The position numbers were made by a program, and so were the translations under genes. A stretch of 64,000 nucleotides of DNA. It comes from Desulfobacterales bacterium (GTDB lineage: Bacteria; Desulfobacterota; Desulfobacteria; Desulfobacterales; JALSRD01). Below, in pieces: positions 31,973-41,818 of the stretch. Each line of letters begins with the position of its first letter. Positions within the stretch are counted from its first letter, which is position 1. The stretch covers positions 68,313 to 132,312 of the forward strand of contig JALSRD010000073.1 in NCBI GenBank assembly GCA_026984935.1, in the 5' to 3' direction. The notes below the pieces were generated by a model. That model was not told where the DNA came from and did no database searches. It saw nothing but the letters and a program-made list of their open reading frames with translations.

Positions 31973-33133
31973 TCAGACGTAGCGGTCCACCATCTCGGCG
32001 ATGAATTTCTCCATGCCGGCCGCCCCTTCTCTGGCCATCACCTCGTCCACCAGACGCCGGATTTTGGCGTAGGTCTGCGGATCGTGCTGCAGGTCGTCGG
32101 TGGAGCGGTAGGTGCCGCCGCGGCGTCCCACCCGGTAAACCAGGCGGTCGGTGTCGGACAACTGCTGGTACTTTTTGATCACCGCCAGCATGCGTGCTTT
32201 ATCACCGGGCAGTTTGCCGGAGACTTCCTCCAGCAGGTTCATGATGTGATCGCTGGCAACGGTGCTGGAAATTCCATCCAGGTGCTGGATCAATACACGG
32301 ATCTCTTCGGCCAGCATGTCGTCGCTCAGCATCTCGAAGCTGCCGGCGGTGAGCTTTTCGTACAGCGGCACTTTGGTCGGTACGCGCAGGCTGCGCAGGC
32401 GGATGAAGTGGGGATTGATGCGGTTGAGCACCTCGGCCGTCTGCACGGCATGCTGGCGCCACATGGCCCGGCCGCCCAGGCCGGGCATGATATACTCGGA
32501 AAGTTCCATACCGGCGGCGATGACCCGCCGGCCGGCCTCCACGTGCTGGGCGGCGGATACACCCTTTTTCATCAGCTTCAACAGCGGATCGTAGCCGCTT
32601 TCCAGACCGATGTGAATGCGGTCCAGACCGGCGGCGCGGATTTTTGTCAGTGCGGCGACGGATTTGCGGATAATGGTGCGTGAGCGTGCGTAGGTGGTGA
32701 TGCGCTGAATTTCCGGAAAGGTTTCCCGCAAAAAGGCGAGTACTTCGACCAGTGCGGCGGTGGGCATCACCAGATTGTCGGCGTCCTGCAGGAAACAGGC
32801 GCCGGTGCCGTAGTAGGCCCAGGCCGCCACGCTGCGGTAGGCCGGGCTGTAGCCGTGTTCGCTGTAAATCGCGGATACCACGGCGTCGTTGATCTCGCCG
32901 CTGAAGCCCAGTTTCCAGGAAAGGGCCCGCATGTCGTCGTAAATGTCCCGCGCGCGGCGGATGTCGTCCTTGATCTCGGCGACGCTGCGCAGGGAAAATT
33001 TACGCTGCTTGTAAACCGGGCAAAAGAGGCACTGGTTCCAGGGGCAGTTGCGCGTAAGGCGCAACAAAAGGCTGCGGGCCTCGTTGGGCGGCCGGATAGG
33101 GCCCTGTTCAAAGGTGGTGTCGGCGGTTGTCAT
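31973..33133 (-). CDS. Radical SAM protein (Elp3/MiaB-like core), function unknown
   Basis: A 386-residue radical SAM protein. The cluster motif is CPWNQCLFC (C-x5-C-x2-C), longer than the standard CxxxCxxC but known in some radical SAM families. SAM-binding elements include IHIGLESGYDPLLKLMKKG and EYIMPGLGG. The C-terminal 90 residues are helical, including a RRGGTYRSTDDL segment. There is no B12 domain or second cluster motif. The substrate cannot be inferred. Its neighbour is a divergent lipoprotein on one side and an M24 peptidase upstream on the same strand. Confidence 0.8.
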   Translation of the reverse strand: MTTADTTFEQGPIRPPNEARSLLLRLTRNCPWNQCLFCPVYKQRKFSLRSVAEIKDDIRRARDIYDDMRALSWKLGFSGEINDAVVSAIYSEHGYSPAYRSVAAWAYYGTGACFLQDADNLVMPTAALVEVLAFLRETFPEIQRITTYARSRTIIRKSVAALTKIRAAGLDRIHIGLESGYDPLLKLMKKGVSAAQHVEAGRRVIAAGMELSEYIMPGLGGRAMWRQHAVQTAEVLNRINPHFIRLRSLRVPTKVPLYEKLTAGSFEMLSDDMLAEEIRVLIQHLDGISSTVASDHIMNLLEEVSGKLPGDKARMLAVIKKYQQLSDTDRLVYRVGRRGGTYRSTDDLQHDPQTYAKIRRLVDEVMAREGAAGMEKFIAEMVDRYV

Positions 33134-33232
33134 GGCTCTCTCCCCTCGGCGGAGGTGTCCGGGTGCCGGAGATTTCGATCTGCTCCAGAACTTTCGTCGG
33201 TTAACCGGGCCGGCTTCTTTTACGAATATGAA

Positions 33233-34426
33233 TCAGCAAATGAAAATGTCAACCGGTACCCGGCTCAGCAGCTGCCCGCCGTGATCGGTGACCAAAAAAA
33301 CGCTTTCCACGCCGACGGCGAAGCGGTCTGTGAACAGCATCTTGGGCTCTAACGCAAAGACCATGCCGCTCTCTATGTGCTCTTTGCGTCCTGCGGCCAG
33401 AAAGGGCGGTTCGATGAGTTCGACGCCGATGCCATGGCCCACGAAGGATACTTTGTGGCCGTCCGGACCCAGGTAGATGTCGGCGTATCCCAGTTTGTGC
33501 GCGGTTTTTACGCCCAGGTCGAAGAGTTCACTGCAAAACATCCCCGGCTTCGCCGCCGCAATCAGCGTATCGTGAATTTCGATACAGGCCCGACAGGCAT
33601 CCAGGGCCGCCGGCGGCATGCTTTCAATGGCGAACATGCGCGTTTCGTCCATGTGGTAGCCGTTGACCACGGTGCCGACATCGATGAGAATCGGCTCGCC
33701 GGCCGCCAGCTTTTTGCGGCTGGCGCCGCTGGGAAAAGCCGCCGAAGTGCCCCGGCCGCTGACCGGCGAGTCCAGCAAGCCCAGGCAGGCGCCGTGGGTC
33801 CCGCTGGCAACATGCCAGTTGTAGCCTTCGGTACGGTAGTCGCGTATCCGCAGCTGGCCGCTGTGGCCCAGTCTGCGCGCGTAGGTTTCGTACATGCCAG
33901 CAAATTCAATTTCCATGACCCCCGGCGCGAGGGTTTCGCGGATATACTCAAAGACCTTGCGCGACACCTCGGCCGTGTGTTCGATCTGCGCGATCTCCCA
34001 GGCCGACTTGCGGCTGCGCACGGAAAGGATGAGATCCGAAGCGTCCATGGTGTGCCGGGCGCTCAGCAGCTGGCGGTAAAAGCGGAATTCGCGTACCGGC
34101 AATACGTCGAGCTCAAAACCGATGACCCCTGGTGGAGAACCGTGGCAAGATGCGATGCGCTCTGGAATTTCGCGCACCGAGGAAACCGGCGCGACCTGCG
34201 CCAGGGAGCTTTCGGCTACCGCGCGTGCCAGGCTGCGCCGGATAAAAAGCTGCGGCCGGCCCCGGGCCGGAACATACAAAAAGCCGTTCTGGCAGGTACC
34301 GCTGAAGTAAAACAGATCCATGCGCTGCGCGATGAAGAGTCCGTCCATGTGACGGCTGCGCATGCCCTGCTTAAGGCGCGCGATGCGGCTGTCGATCTCA
34401 TGTGCCGGCACGTGGAAATTTTCCAT
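33233..34426 (-). CDS. M24 family metallopeptidase (Xaa-Pro aminopeptidase-like)
   Basis: A 397-residue peptidase with an N-terminal creatinase-like domain (1-145, with the VVG-like substrate subdomain) and a C-terminal pita-bread catalytic domain. The two-metal ligands are seen in order: Asp in ILIDVGTVV, Asp in YHMDETRMF, His in FVGHGIGVEL, Glu in FALEPKML and Glu in GVESVFLVTD. It most resembles prolidases and Xaa-Pro dipeptidases, so cleavage of Xaa-Pro bonds is likely. The start is an ATG after weak purines; no stronger site is near. It lies 99 bp upstream of the radical SAM gene and divergent from the Nudix gene. Confidence 0.9.
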   Translation of the reverse strand: MENFHVPAHEIDSRIARLKQGMRSRHMDGLFIAQRMDLFYFSGTCQNGFLYVPARGRPQLFIRRSLARAVAESSLAQVAPVSSVREIPERIASCHGSPPGVIGFELDVLPVREFRFYRQLLSARHTMDASDLILSVRSRKSAWEIAQIEHTAEVSRKVFEYIRETLAPGVMEIEFAGMYETYARRLGHSGQLRIRDYRTEGYNWHVASGTHGACLGLLDSPVSGRGTSAAFPSGASRKKLAAGEPILIDVGTVVNGYHMDETRMFAIESMPPAALDACRACIEIHDTLIAAAKPGMFCSELFDLGVKTAHKLGYADIYLGPDGHKVSFVGHGIGVELIEPPFLAAGRKEHIESGMVFALEPKMLFTDRFAVGVESVFLVTDHGGQLLSRVPVDIFIC

Positions 34427-34547
34427 CGTCCATTTCCGTTTTTAGTGGTATAAAGAGGCACCGACTCCGGAAGCCTGTATGCGGCCATGTTACACAGCCC
34501 GGCCGACCGGCGCAATTGGTATTTTGTTGACACGCAACCAGACGCCC

Positions 34548-35099
34548 ATGACAGATATTCCTGCAAGTGCCGAGTACCGATTCTGCCCTTACTGCGGACA
34601 GCTCCTGGAAAAGCGCCGCAGGGGCAACCAGGTGCGCCTGTACTGCCGGCGCTGCAACCGGATCCTTTACCGCAACCCCACGGTGGGCGTGGCGGTTGTG
34701 CTGGTTGAAAAAAACCGCCTGCTGCTGGTCAAACGCCTGGGGTCCTATCGCGATATGTGGTGCATCCCCTGTGGCCATGTGGAACTCGATGAAGACGTGC
34801 GCGCTGCCGCGCGCCGGGAGTTCGAGGAGGAGACCGGTCTGGTCGTTGCCGTCGGACCCTGTTTTGCCGTGCACTCCAATTTTCACGATCCCGCCCATCA
34901 GACCGTGGGTATCTGGTTTGCGGGAAAACGCACCGGTGGAGAGCTCAGGGCCGGTTCGGATGCGGCCGAGGCCGTCTTTTTTCCGCTGGAGCAACTGCCG
35001 CGCGCCATGGCCTTTCCCACGGATCTCAAGGTGTGTGCGAAACTGCGTGCGCTTGCCGCCCAGGGGCGTCTCGACGGATGGGATGACTTTTCGCAGTAA
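34548..35099 (+). CDS. Nudix hydrolase with N-terminal zinc ribbon (NADH pyrophosphatase-like)
   Basis: A 183-residue Nudix hydrolase. The Nudix box is [20 protein letters not shown] with the final TGL. An N-terminal zinc ribbon (CPYCG and CRRCN) precedes it, as in NudC-like and other small Nudix proteins, but the protein is shorter than true NudC and lacks its SQPWPFP motif. It most likely hydrolyses a nucleoside diphosphate derivative; the substrate is unknown. ATG 34548 lacks a strong ribosome site but begins just before the ribbon. The stop overlaps the next gene by 17 nt. Confidence 0.85.
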   Translation: MTDIPASAEYRFCPYCGQLLEKRRRGNQVRLYCRRCNRILYRNPTVGVAVVLVEKNRLLLVKRLGSYRDMWCIPCGHVELDEDVRAAARREFEEETGLVVAVGPCFAVHSNFHDPAHQTVGIWFAGKRTGGELRAGSDAAEAVFFPLEQLPRAMAFPTDLKVCAKLRALAAQGRLDGWDDFSQ

Positions 35100-35406
35100 A
35101 GAAGCCGATCATGGAGAGTGTGGTGCGCGCACCGTCCGCCAGCAGATCATCGCACGGCTCGGCGAACGTGCCATGGGTGCGCGGGAACTTTCCCAGGCAC
35201 TGGGCATCAGTGAAAAAGAGGTCTACCGGCATCTGGTGCACGTATCGCGCAGCCTGAAAACGGCCGGCCGCAAGCTGGTGATCCGCCCTTTCGGGTGCCG
35301 GTCCTGCGGGTATCGCTTCCGGGAGCGCAAACGCTTTTCGCCGGCCGGTCGCTGTCCCCGCTGCCGCAGCAGCCATCTGGAGCGGCCGGTTTACGCCATC
35401 TGCTGA
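35083..35406 (+). CDS. HTH/Zn-ribbon predicted transcriptional regulator
   Basis: A 107-residue protein that overlaps the Nudix gene end. It has an ArsR-like helix-turn-helix ([20 protein letters not shown], about 35-55) followed by a treble-clef or zinc-ribbon segment with [10 protein letters not shown] and [10 protein letters not shown]. It is the COG3357 type of regulator, known mainly from archaea and deltaproteobacteria. The ORF-track start at 34567 runs through nudix in another frame, so ATG 35083 is chosen. It may control genes in response to a metal or redox signal; target unknown. Confidence 0.75.
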   Translation: MTFRSKEADHGECGARTVRQQIIARLGERAMGARELSQALGISEKEVYRHLVHVSRSLKTAGRKLVIRPFGCRSCGYRFRERKRFSPAGRCPRCRSSHLERPVYAIC

Positions 35407-35454
35407 AACCTTCCGGCCAGCAAACCCCCGGGCCGGAATTTCTACAGGCTTCGG

Positions 35455-36549
35455 TCAGGGCGGCATGCGTGCTTTCACGCGGTCCATGAACTTGCGGTTG
35501 GCACCGGGGAAAGGGTAGGCATCCAGCTGCTCAGCGGTCACCCAGCGGTGCGCCTCGGCGGAATTCAGGCGCACACGGCCGGAGGCGTAGCGGCAGAAAA
35601 ATACGTCGGCCACGATTTTAAAATGCGTATAGGCATGGCGGATTCTGGCGAGGTGCTGTTCGATGCGCACCGCCAGGCCGGTTTCCTCCATGATCTCACG
35701 CCGGCAGGCCTTTTCGGCGGACTCACCGCTTTTTAGTTTGCCGCCCGGAAATTCCCACAGACCCCCCAGCAGCCCGTTTTGGGCACGCCGCGTGATCAAC
35801 AGGCGGCCGTTTTTTTCCACCACGCCGATGGCCACCCGGTATTGCGGCACCGGCACACGCTTGGTGCGCACGGGATAGCGGTCCACGTCATCGGGGAAAC
35901 TGCGGCAGTCAGCGTTCAGCGGACAGGCGGAGCATTCCGGCTGCCGCGGTCGGCAGACCAGGGCCCCCAGCTCCATGACCGCCTGGTTGAAAACCCCCGG
36001 CCGGCGCGGGTCCAGCATGTTTTGAGCCGCCTTGCGGAAAACAGGCGCCGAACGGGTCTGGTTGACCGGGGCGTTAATGGCCAAAAAGCGCGCCAGCATC
36101 CGCTTGACGTTCCCGTCCACCACGGCGTACGGCCGGCCGTAGGCGATGCTGAGCACGGCCGCGGCGATGTAGTCCCCGACCCCCGGCAGGGATACCATGC
36201 CCTGCCAGTCGTCGGGAAGCCGTCCTCCGAACTGTCGGCAGACCCTGCCGGCGGCCCGGTGCAGGTTGCGCGCACGGGCGTAGTAGCCCAGCCCCTCCCA
36301 GCATTTGAGCACGGTCTGCAGATCGGCCGCTGCCAGATTGTGGATCTCGGGGAAGCGGCTCATAAACCGGCGGTAAAAGGGGATCACGGTGCGGACCTGC
36401 GTCTGCTGCAGCATGACTTCCGATACCCAGATGGCATAGGGGTCCGACGTGCTGCGCCAGGGCAGGCGGCGGCGGTGCCGGATGTACCAGGCGCACAGCC
36501 GTCGGCGCAATTGTCGCATGTCGTGGAATGCAGCGCCGTCAGCGGTCAC
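35455..36549 (-). CDS. mutY: A/G-specific adenine DNA glycosylase MutY with intact Nudix box
   Basis: A 364-residue DNA repair enzyme that removes adenine opposite 8-oxoguanine. The helix-hairpin-helix/GPD region shows [10 protein letters not shown], with the catalytic Glu in the first segment, and [13 protein letters not shown] with the Asp in VVDGNVKR. The [4Fe-4S] loop is [17 protein letters not shown]. The C-terminal MutT-like domain keeps a complete Nudix box ([20 protein letters not shown]), where most MutY proteins have lost it. The last bases of yyaL-type gene and its ATG overlap by 4 nt (ATGA). The start codon is at 36549. Confidence 0.94.
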   Translation of the reverse strand: MTADGAAFHDMRQLRRRLCAWYIRHRRRLPWRSTSDPYAIWVSEVMLQQTQVRTVIPFYRRFMSRFPEIHNLAAADLQTVLKCWEGLGYYARARNLHRAAGRVCRQFGGRLPDDWQGMVSLPGVGDYIAAAVLSIAYGRPYAVVDGNVKRMLARFLAINAPVNQTRSAPVFRKAAQNMLDPRRPGVFNQAVMELGALVCRPRQPECSACPLNADCRSFPDDVDRYPVRTKRVPVPQYRVAIGVVEKNGRLLITRRAQNGLLGGLWEFPGGKLKSGESAEKACRREIMEETGLAVRIEQHLARIRHAYTHFKIVADVFFCRYASGRVRLNSAEAHRWVTAEQLDAYPFPGANRKFMDRVKARMPP

Positions 36550-38627
36550 GGGGTTTGCAGCAGGGCTTGAATCCGGGCAGGGTCGTCGGCAGTCTGGCGG
36601 TCGTCTCCTTTACGGTACACGAAAGCCCGGGCCTGCCCACCGGGACCGGCCGCCAGTTCGCGTGTAAAAGGCGCGATTTCACCCAGCGCGCCGGCATTGG
36701 CGTCGGTTTTCCGCAGCACGGCGACACATGGATCGAAACGCCGGTCTATGGATGCCAGCATGCGCTGGGCGGCCTCGTCGGCGGGTTCGCCGACGACAAC
36801 CACCCGGCGTACCGGCTGCAGCATGCAGTCGGTGCCCATCAGGCAACGGCAGAAGGCCGCGGGGTGGCGCTGGATGCTTCCGGCGGACGCGCGCAGCAGC
36901 TGTCCGGCCCGATCCCGCCATGCCTGGCCGGCGGTCAGCGCGAACAGGTCGAGCAGGTTCTGCAGCGCCACCGAATTGGCCGCCGGGATGGCGCCGTCGG
37001 TGATCTCCCTGGGCCGCACGGGAAGGTCATCCTGGTGCGCGGGGGTCATGCAAAAGCCGCCGTGCGCCTCATCCCAGAAATCGGCGTCCATCCGCGCCTG
37101 CAGCTTTGCGGCGCCATGCAGCCAGGCGGGATCGAAGGTCGCGCGGTAAAGGGCCAGCTGCGCGGCGGTGAAAAAGGCGTAATCGGCAGCAAACGCCCCG
37201 CCGGCGGTTTCGCCGTCCCGGTAGCGGTGCTGCAGGCGGCCGTCGGCGCCGGTCATGTGCCCGGCAAGCCACTTTGCGGCCCGCACGGCCGCCCGGATAT
37301 ACTGCCGCTTTCCCAGGATGCGGCCGCCGTCGGCCATGGCGGCGATCATCAGGCCGTTCCAGTCGGTCAGGACCTTGTCGTCCTTTAAGGGATGCATGCG
37401 CTTTTCGCGCCACGCGAACAGGCGCCGGCGGACTTTTTGCCACTGGGTCTCGAGTGCCTGCAGCGGAATTTCCAGCTCCCGCGCCCACTGATCCAACGGC
37501 TTGGTCAGGTGCAGGATGTTCGCGCCGTTGCGCCGGCCGCTGGCCTCCTCGGCAAAATTGCCCTCGGCGCTGACCGTAAAGATCCGTTTCCAACGGCGGG
37601 CATCCGATGCGCCCAGCGCCGCAACCAGCTCCGCATCCGTCCACAGGTAGAATTTTCCCTCGCGGCCCTCGCTGTCAGCGTCCTCGGCGGTAAAAAAGGG
37701 GCCTTCCAAAGACGTCATGTCCCGCAGCACATAACTGAATATCTCTTCTGCGGTGCGGGCATAGAAAGGCAGGCCCGTAACCTGGAACGCTTCCAGGTAA
37801 GCCTTGGCCATAAGCGCCTGATCGTAGAGCATTTTTTCAAAATGCGGCACCTGCCAGCCGGCATCCGTGGCATAGCGGTGAAAGCCGAACCCCACATGGT
37901 CCCAGATGCCGCCCAGGCGCATGGCCAAAAGCGTCCGCTGTACCATTTCCAGAATTTCAGGCCGTGCGTTGCGGTGGTATTGGCGCAGCAGCAGCTGGAG
38001 CCGGTGGGGCATGGGAAACTTGGGCGCCGGCTGGAAGCCGCCGTGCTTGGAGTCGTATTCGGAACGCATCTGATCAACGGCTTTTTCCAGTACGGTTGCT
38101 TCAGGTTCGGCGCCCGGCACGGAAACGAAGGCACCGGACAGATGCGTAAAAACCTTGTCGGCCGATTCGATCAGCCGGGGCCGTTCGTTTTGCCACAGCT
38201 GCTGCACCTGGCGGCACAGCTGCAGCAGCCCGGTTTGCCCCAAGCGGTTTTCGCGCGGAAGGTAGGTGGCCGCAAAAAAAGGCTTTTTGTGTGGGGTCAG
38301 GAAAATGGACAGCGGCCAGCCGCCGCTGCCGCTGATCATCTGGCAGGCCGCCATGTAAACGGCATCGATGTCGGGACGCTCTTCGCGGTCGACTTTGATA
38401 CAAACGAAAGTGTCGTTGAGCAGGCGGGCGGCAACTGGGTCCTCAAATGATTCGTGCGCCATCACATGGCACCAGTGGCAGGTGGCGTAGCCGATGGAGA
38501 GAAATACCGGCTTGTCCGTATCCAATGCATGCGCAAAGGCCTCTGGCGACCAGGGGCGCCAGTCCACCGGATTATCGGCGTGCTGGAGCAGGTACGGACT
38601 CTTTTCGTGAATCAGGTGATTGGGCAT
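36546..38627 (-). CDS. YyaL/Spermatogenesis-associated-20-like thioredoxin-domain protein
   Basis: A 693-residue protein of the DUF255/YyaL family. An N-terminal thioredoxin-like domain contains [17 protein letters not shown], with CxxC replaced by a CHWC motif, and [10 protein letters not shown]. An alpha/alpha-barrel domain (about 180-690), similar to cellobiose-epimerase-like folds, includes [18 protein letters not shown]. The molecular role is not established in any well-studied member. Length is typical (about 680-700). It overlaps mutY by four bases, so the two genes are translationally coupled. Confidence 0.92.
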   Translation of the reverse strand: MPNHLIHEKSPYLLQHADNPVDWRPWSPEAFAHALDTDKPVFLSIGYATCHWCHVMAHESFEDPVAARLLNDTFVCIKVDREERPDIDAVYMAACQMISGSGGWPLSIFLTPHKKPFFAATYLPRENRLGQTGLLQLCRQVQQLWQNERPRLIESADKVFTHLSGAFVSVPGAEPEATVLEKAVDQMRSEYDSKHGGFQPAPKFPMPHRLQLLLRQYHRNARPEILEMVQRTLLAMRLGGIWDHVGFGFHRYATDAGWQVPHFEKMLYDQALMAKAYLEAFQVTGLPFYARTAEEIFSYVLRDMTSLEGPFFTAEDADSEGREGKFYLWTDAELVAALGASDARRWKRIFTVSAEGNFAEEASGRRNGANILHLTKPLDQWARELEIPLQALETQWQKVRRRLFAWREKRMHPLKDDKVLTDWNGLMIAAMADGGRILGKRQYIRAAVRAAKWLAGHMTGADGRLQHRYRDGETAGGAFAADYAFFTAAQLALYRATFDPAWLHGAAKLQARMDADFWDEAHGGFCMTPAHQDDLPVRPREITDGAIPAANSVALQNLLDLFALTAGQAWRDRAGQLLRASAGSIQRHPAAFCRCLMGTDCMLQPVRRVVVVGEPADEAAQRMLASIDRRFDPCVAVLRKTDANAGALGEIAPFTRELAAGPGGQARAFVYRKGDDRQTADDPARIQALLQTP

Positions 38628-38656
38628 AAAGGCCTTTCAGTGGCGCCCGGCAGGTG

Positions 38657-39199
38657 TTAAAAGCGGTCTTCGTGGATGAATTCGGCAATTTCACGGCGTT
38701 TGGGCGCCTTGGATACCTTGGCCGGATATCCCAACGGGATCAGGACCACGGTTTCGTAACCGGCCGGCACTTCCAGAATCGTGTTCGCGCGGTCGTGGTC
38801 GAAAAGCCCCACGATGACGGTTCCCAGTCCCAGGCTATGGGCCATGAGGCACAGGTTCTGGGTGGCGAGACCCAGGTCGAACATGAACCAGTCGCCGAAC
38901 TTGGTGGTGACCTTGCCTTCATAATATCCGGAGCTGTTGCGCTTGGCGCACAGAGCCAGCAACACCGGGGCGGCGACCATGGCCTTGGTGGACGGATTCT
39001 TGGGTGAAATCACCTCCTGCAGTTTTTGCTTGACGGTCGCATCACGGACCACCACCACTTCCCAGCACTGGGTGTTGGCCCAGGAAGGCGCCCAGCGTAC
39101 CGCTTCGAGGATCTTGTCCAGGGCATCGCCGGAGACTTCGTCGTCTCTGTAAGTGCGGATGCTGCGCCTTTCCTTCACCAGTGTCATCAGATCGGTCAT
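38657..39199 (-). CDS. Nitroreductase family protein
   Basis: A 180-residue FMN-dependent nitroreductase-fold protein. It begins [20 protein letters not shown], the conserved RRSIR FMN-phosphate segment, and has [17 protein letters not shown] and [13 protein letters not shown] typical of small NADH oxidase/nitroreductases. The natural substrate is unknown. ATG 39199 behind AAAGGAGCCCCTG is preferred over the ORF-track start at 39274. The 226-base gap up to the next gene (39200-39425) shows no gene I can support. Confidence 0.9.
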   Translation of the reverse strand: MTDLMTLVKERRSIRTYRDDEVSGDALDKILEAVRWAPSWANTQCWEVVVVRDATVKQKLQEVISPKNPSTKAMVAAPVLLALCAKRNSSGYYEGKVTTKFGDWFMFDLGLATQNLCLMAHSLGLGTVIVGLFDHDRANTILEVPAGYETVVLIPLGYPAKVSKAPKRREIAEFIHEDRF

Positions 39200-39425
39200 C
39201 AGGGGCTCCTTTCTTTTGAGCCGGGACGGCGGCCGGCTGCCGTCCCGGGATTGAATGTGATGCCGGACGGGCATCGCCGGGGCCTGGTCAGGATCATCAT
39301 AAAATACCGCCTTGCCGGCCGTTTGTCCGGCTGAGGCATCTACTGATGGTCAGGCCCTTGCAACCGGCCTGCAAAACCAGGACGCTTTGCAGATAAACCA
39401 AGATCCGTGCACAATGCCTGTGGAA

Positions 39426-40334
39426 TCACTTTTCTCCAAGATCCTCGACGATATCCCGCAGGGCGCTTTCAACCTGCGGAAAGGCAAAGTCAAAGCCGGC
39501 TTCCATCAGCCGGCGGGGTACGGCCCGCTGGCTGGCCATCATCACGTCGGCGACTTCTCCCATTATGGCGCGCAGCATGAAAGAAGGTGCCGGCATTTTA
39601 GACGGCCGATTGAGCACCCGCCCCAGAGCTGCGGCCAGGTCCCGGCTTCTCGCGGGGCCGGGGCTGCAGAGGTTGTACACGCCGGCTGCATCATCATGGT
39701 TCAGGAGAAAGAGGATGGCGCCCACCAGATCGGATATGTGAATCCAGGGGACCCACTGGCGCCCCTTGCCCACCGGCCCTCCCACGAAAAGGCGGAAAGC
39801 CGGCAGCATCTTCTGCATGGCGCCGCCGCCGGCACCCATCACGATGCCGAAGCGCATGACCGCCACGCGCACCCTCCTATCGGCCGCAGCCAGGGCCGCC
39901 GCCTCCCACTGCCGGCTGACACCGGCCAAAAAGTCTTTGCCGGGAGGTTCATCCTCGGCGAGTATATCGTCGCCGCGGTCGCCGTAATACCCCACTGCCG
40001 AGGTGCTCAGCAGCACCTGCCCGGGTTCCATGGCTTCGACGATGTTGTGGGTGGTTTTGACCCGGCTGTCGGCGATTTGCTGCTTGTAGGAGGGGCTCCA
40101 GCGTTTAAAAATGGTTTTGCCGGCCAGGTTGACGACGGCCGTGGCGCGCTGGACCTCCGCCTGCCAGGGACCCGCGCGGGACGTATCGGCGGAAAGATAG
40201 CGAAAATCCGGGTGGTCGATGAGTTCGGGGAAAGCCCGCAGGCCAACGGCCGTCACCTTGTGGCCGGATTCCAGCAGCGTCCGCGACAAGTGCCGTCCCA
40301 CAAATCCCAACCCACCGGTGACCAGTATACGCAT
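39426..40334 (-). CDS. TIGR01777-family NAD-dependent epimerase/SDR
   Basis: A 302-residue SDR-like protein of the TIGR01777 (YfcH-type) family. It has the N-terminal nucleotide fold LVTGGLGFVGRHLS, the NLAG-like VVNLAGKTIF and a VLLSTSAVGYYG segment, the SDR-equivalent of the Tyr site. The C-terminal DUF1731 region (SFMLRAIMGEVADVM to PQVESALRDIV) is present. Family members are annotated as sugar epimerases but their substrate is unknown. ATG 40334 has GGGGAG upstream. It is 176 bp after the HesB-like gene, with a terminator in between. Confidence 0.9.
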   Translation of the reverse strand: MRILVTGGLGFVGRHLSRTLLESGHKVTAVGLRAFPELIDHPDFRYLSADTSRAGPWQAEVQRATAVVNLAGKTIFKRWSPSYKQQIADSRVKTTHNIVEAMEPGQVLLSTSAVGYYGDRGDDILAEDEPPGKDFLAGVSRQWEAAALAAADRRVRVAVMRFGIVMGAGGGAMQKMLPAFRLFVGGPVGKGRQWVPWIHISDLVGAILFLLNHDDAAGVYNLCSPGPARSRDLAAALGRVLNRPSKMPAPSFMLRAIMGEVADVMMASQRAVPRRLMEAGFDFAFPQVESALRDIVEDLGEK

Positions 40335-40434
40335 TGCAATTCTCCCCGATATCCATAGAAGTGCAGGCTTATAAAATAATAACGCCAATCACCGGGGTCA
40401 ATGCTGCGGCTCCCTTTTTGTCGTGGTGCCCGGG

Positions 40435-40473
40435 AAAAACAAAACGGCAGTCTCTTTCGGGCGCTGCCGTTTT
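40435..40473 (-). terminator. Rho-independent terminator after the HesB-like gene
   Basis: On the minus strand AAAACGGCAG pairs with CTGCCGTTTT around a 13-nt loop, and the mRNA continues TTTTGTTTTT. It lies 38 bp after the HesB-like stop. The A/T-rich arms on both sides could make it work in both directions. Confidence 0.8.
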
Positions 40474-40510
40474 ACATGTGAAATTCTGGGGAAAGTTGTC
40501 TCTGTTGTGG

Positions 40511-40822
40511 TCAGCCGCAGGAGCCCCCACACGAAGATCCGCAACCAGCGGCACCGAAGTCAATGCCGCAATCGATTTTAAAGCCCATCCCCATGAAATC
40601 GACCTTGATGGGTTTGGCGCGTTCCAGCAAATCCTGGTTCACCACATACTTGAATCCGTCGATGTCGTAAACTTCGTCTTTGTCGTTGGGCTCGTCCAGA
40701 GCCATGGCCAGCGAAGGCCCGCCTCAGCCACCCTCGTTTAAGAAGATGCGAATGGGAGCGACATCCCGGCCCTTGAAATACTCAGCGATCTGTGTAGTCG
40801 CCGACGGCGTAACTTCCAGCAT
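40511..40822 (-). CDS. HesB/IscA-like selenoprotein (UGA = Sec)
   Basis: The ORF track shows only a 64-residue tail. Upstream in the same frame ATG 40822, behind AAGGAGGATTTC, opens a 103-residue HesB-like protein interrupted by TGA at 40724-40726. Reading it as selenocysteine gives RIFLNEGG-U33-GGPSLAM, the hallmark GGUGG of the known HesB-like selenoprotein family. The C-terminus has FKIDCG and a Gly/Ser/Cys-rich tail CGSSCGGSCG that may bind a metal or iron-sulfur cluster. A SECIS-like hairpin starts just after the TGA. IscA/HesB proteins carry iron-sulfur clusters; the role of the Sec form is unknown. Confidence 0.85.
40690..40712 (-). promoter_or_regulatory. Candidate bacterial SECIS of the HesB-like gene
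   Basis: After the TGA, an imperfect stem-loop can form from G12 to C34, with an inner CCA/TGG stem and apical loop TGGCTC. It has a GG near the loop start, as in known bacterial SECIS elements, within 16-37 nt of the TGA. The helix contains a bulge and a mismatch, so this is a model for folding software to test. Confidence 0.45.
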
Positions 40823-40997
40823 GAAATCCTCCTTGGCATATCATAAACTTGGGTCTGCCGGGAGCCGGCAAACCCGATCATAAAAAATCATTAACACCCG
40901 TCAGCCGGTAGTCTAAGCATAAAAAGAGAAAATGTCAACGCAAGAAGTGTGATAGCCTGTGCATGATTCAGGCAATAAAAGCCGCCCGCAAAGGCTG

Positions 40998-41687
40998 TCA
41001 GGTGCCGGTGCCGACTTTGATTTTGTTGGTTGGAAGATTCCGGACGCCGGGCTTGTGCTTTGCGTTGCGCCCCAGGGTGGGATAGAGTTTTCGGGCGCAC
41101 TCCGGACAGACGCTGTGGGTGAATTGCGCTTCGGAATGTTGCTGAATATAGGTTTCCACCTGATTCCAGTATCCCCGGTCATCCCGGATCTTTTTGCAGG
41201 AGGCGCAGATGGGGAGCAGGCCGCTGAGCCTTTTTACTTCGGACAGGGCTTTGCGCAGTTCTGCAATCAGATGCTGCCGCTCGACATCCAGGTTATGCTT
41301 GTACAAGGCCAGTTCGATGGCGATGCGCAACTCCCGTCCCTCATAGGGTTTCACGATGTAGCCTAGAGGCGCCGTTATTTTAACCCGTTCCAGCAGGTGT
41401 TCATCGGAAAAGGCGGTCAGGTAAATAATCGGAATATCGTGCTTCAAGCGGATTTGATCTGCGGTTTCAATGCCGTCCAGGTCTCCATTTAATTTGATGT
41501 CCATCATGATGATATCAGGATGGCTGCTTTCGGCGAGGTGAATGGCGTCGTTGCCTGATGCAGCCACGCCGCAGACGGTGTAGCCGAAACTCTCCAGGCG
41601 GGCTTTCAAAACTTCCGCAACGTTGGTTTCGTCTTCAACCACCAGCACTTTGGCCGCCGCCTGCTTGTGGCTATGCAGCTGATTCAT
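40998..41687 (-). CDS. Single-domain response regulator with C-terminal zinc-finger-like tail
   Basis: A 229-residue protein. The receiver domain (about 10-130) has VVEDET, the acceptor Asp in IIMMDIKLNGD and Lys in IVKPYEGREL. A coiled-coil linker (LDVERQHLIAELRKALSEVKRL) leads to a Cys-rich segment CASCKKIRDDRGYW...CPEC (CxxC and CxxC, about 160-195), a tail often seen on orphan regulators from sulfate reducers, and a basic end. There is no classical DNA-binding domain. ATG 41687 follows CAGGGGGACAAG. A sigma54 promoter is about 130 bp upstream. No kinase is adjacent. Confidence 0.85.
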   Translation of the reverse strand: MNQLHSHKQAAAKVLVVEDETNVAEVLKARLESFGYTVCGVAASGNDAIHLAESSHPDIIMMDIKLNGDLDGIETADQIRLKHDIPIIYLTAFSDEHLLERVKITAPLGYIVKPYEGRELRIAIELALYKHNLDVERQHLIAELRKALSEVKRLSGLLPICASCKKIRDDRGYWNQVETYIQQHSEAQFTHSVCPECARKLYPTLGRNAKHKPGVRNLPTNKIKVGTGT

Positions 41688-41818
41688 CTTGTCCCCCTGG
41701 AAAAGACATAGCGGTTCCCATACGTCCGGTTTGAAACGCTCGACTGGATGCCCGCATAGATTGACAACGGAGGTTGCCCGGACGGGGCAGACCTGAAGAC
41801 CCGCCCTGTCAAACATTA

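Noticed and set aside
34527-34532. Perfect TTGACA before the Nudix gene
   Set aside because: Only 15 nt before the start codon; a matching -10 would fall inside the coding region needed for the zinc ribbon.
39312-40358. 348-aa plus-strand ORF
   Set aside because: Antisense to the SDR gene, whose NAD-binding and DUF1731 motifs are clear.
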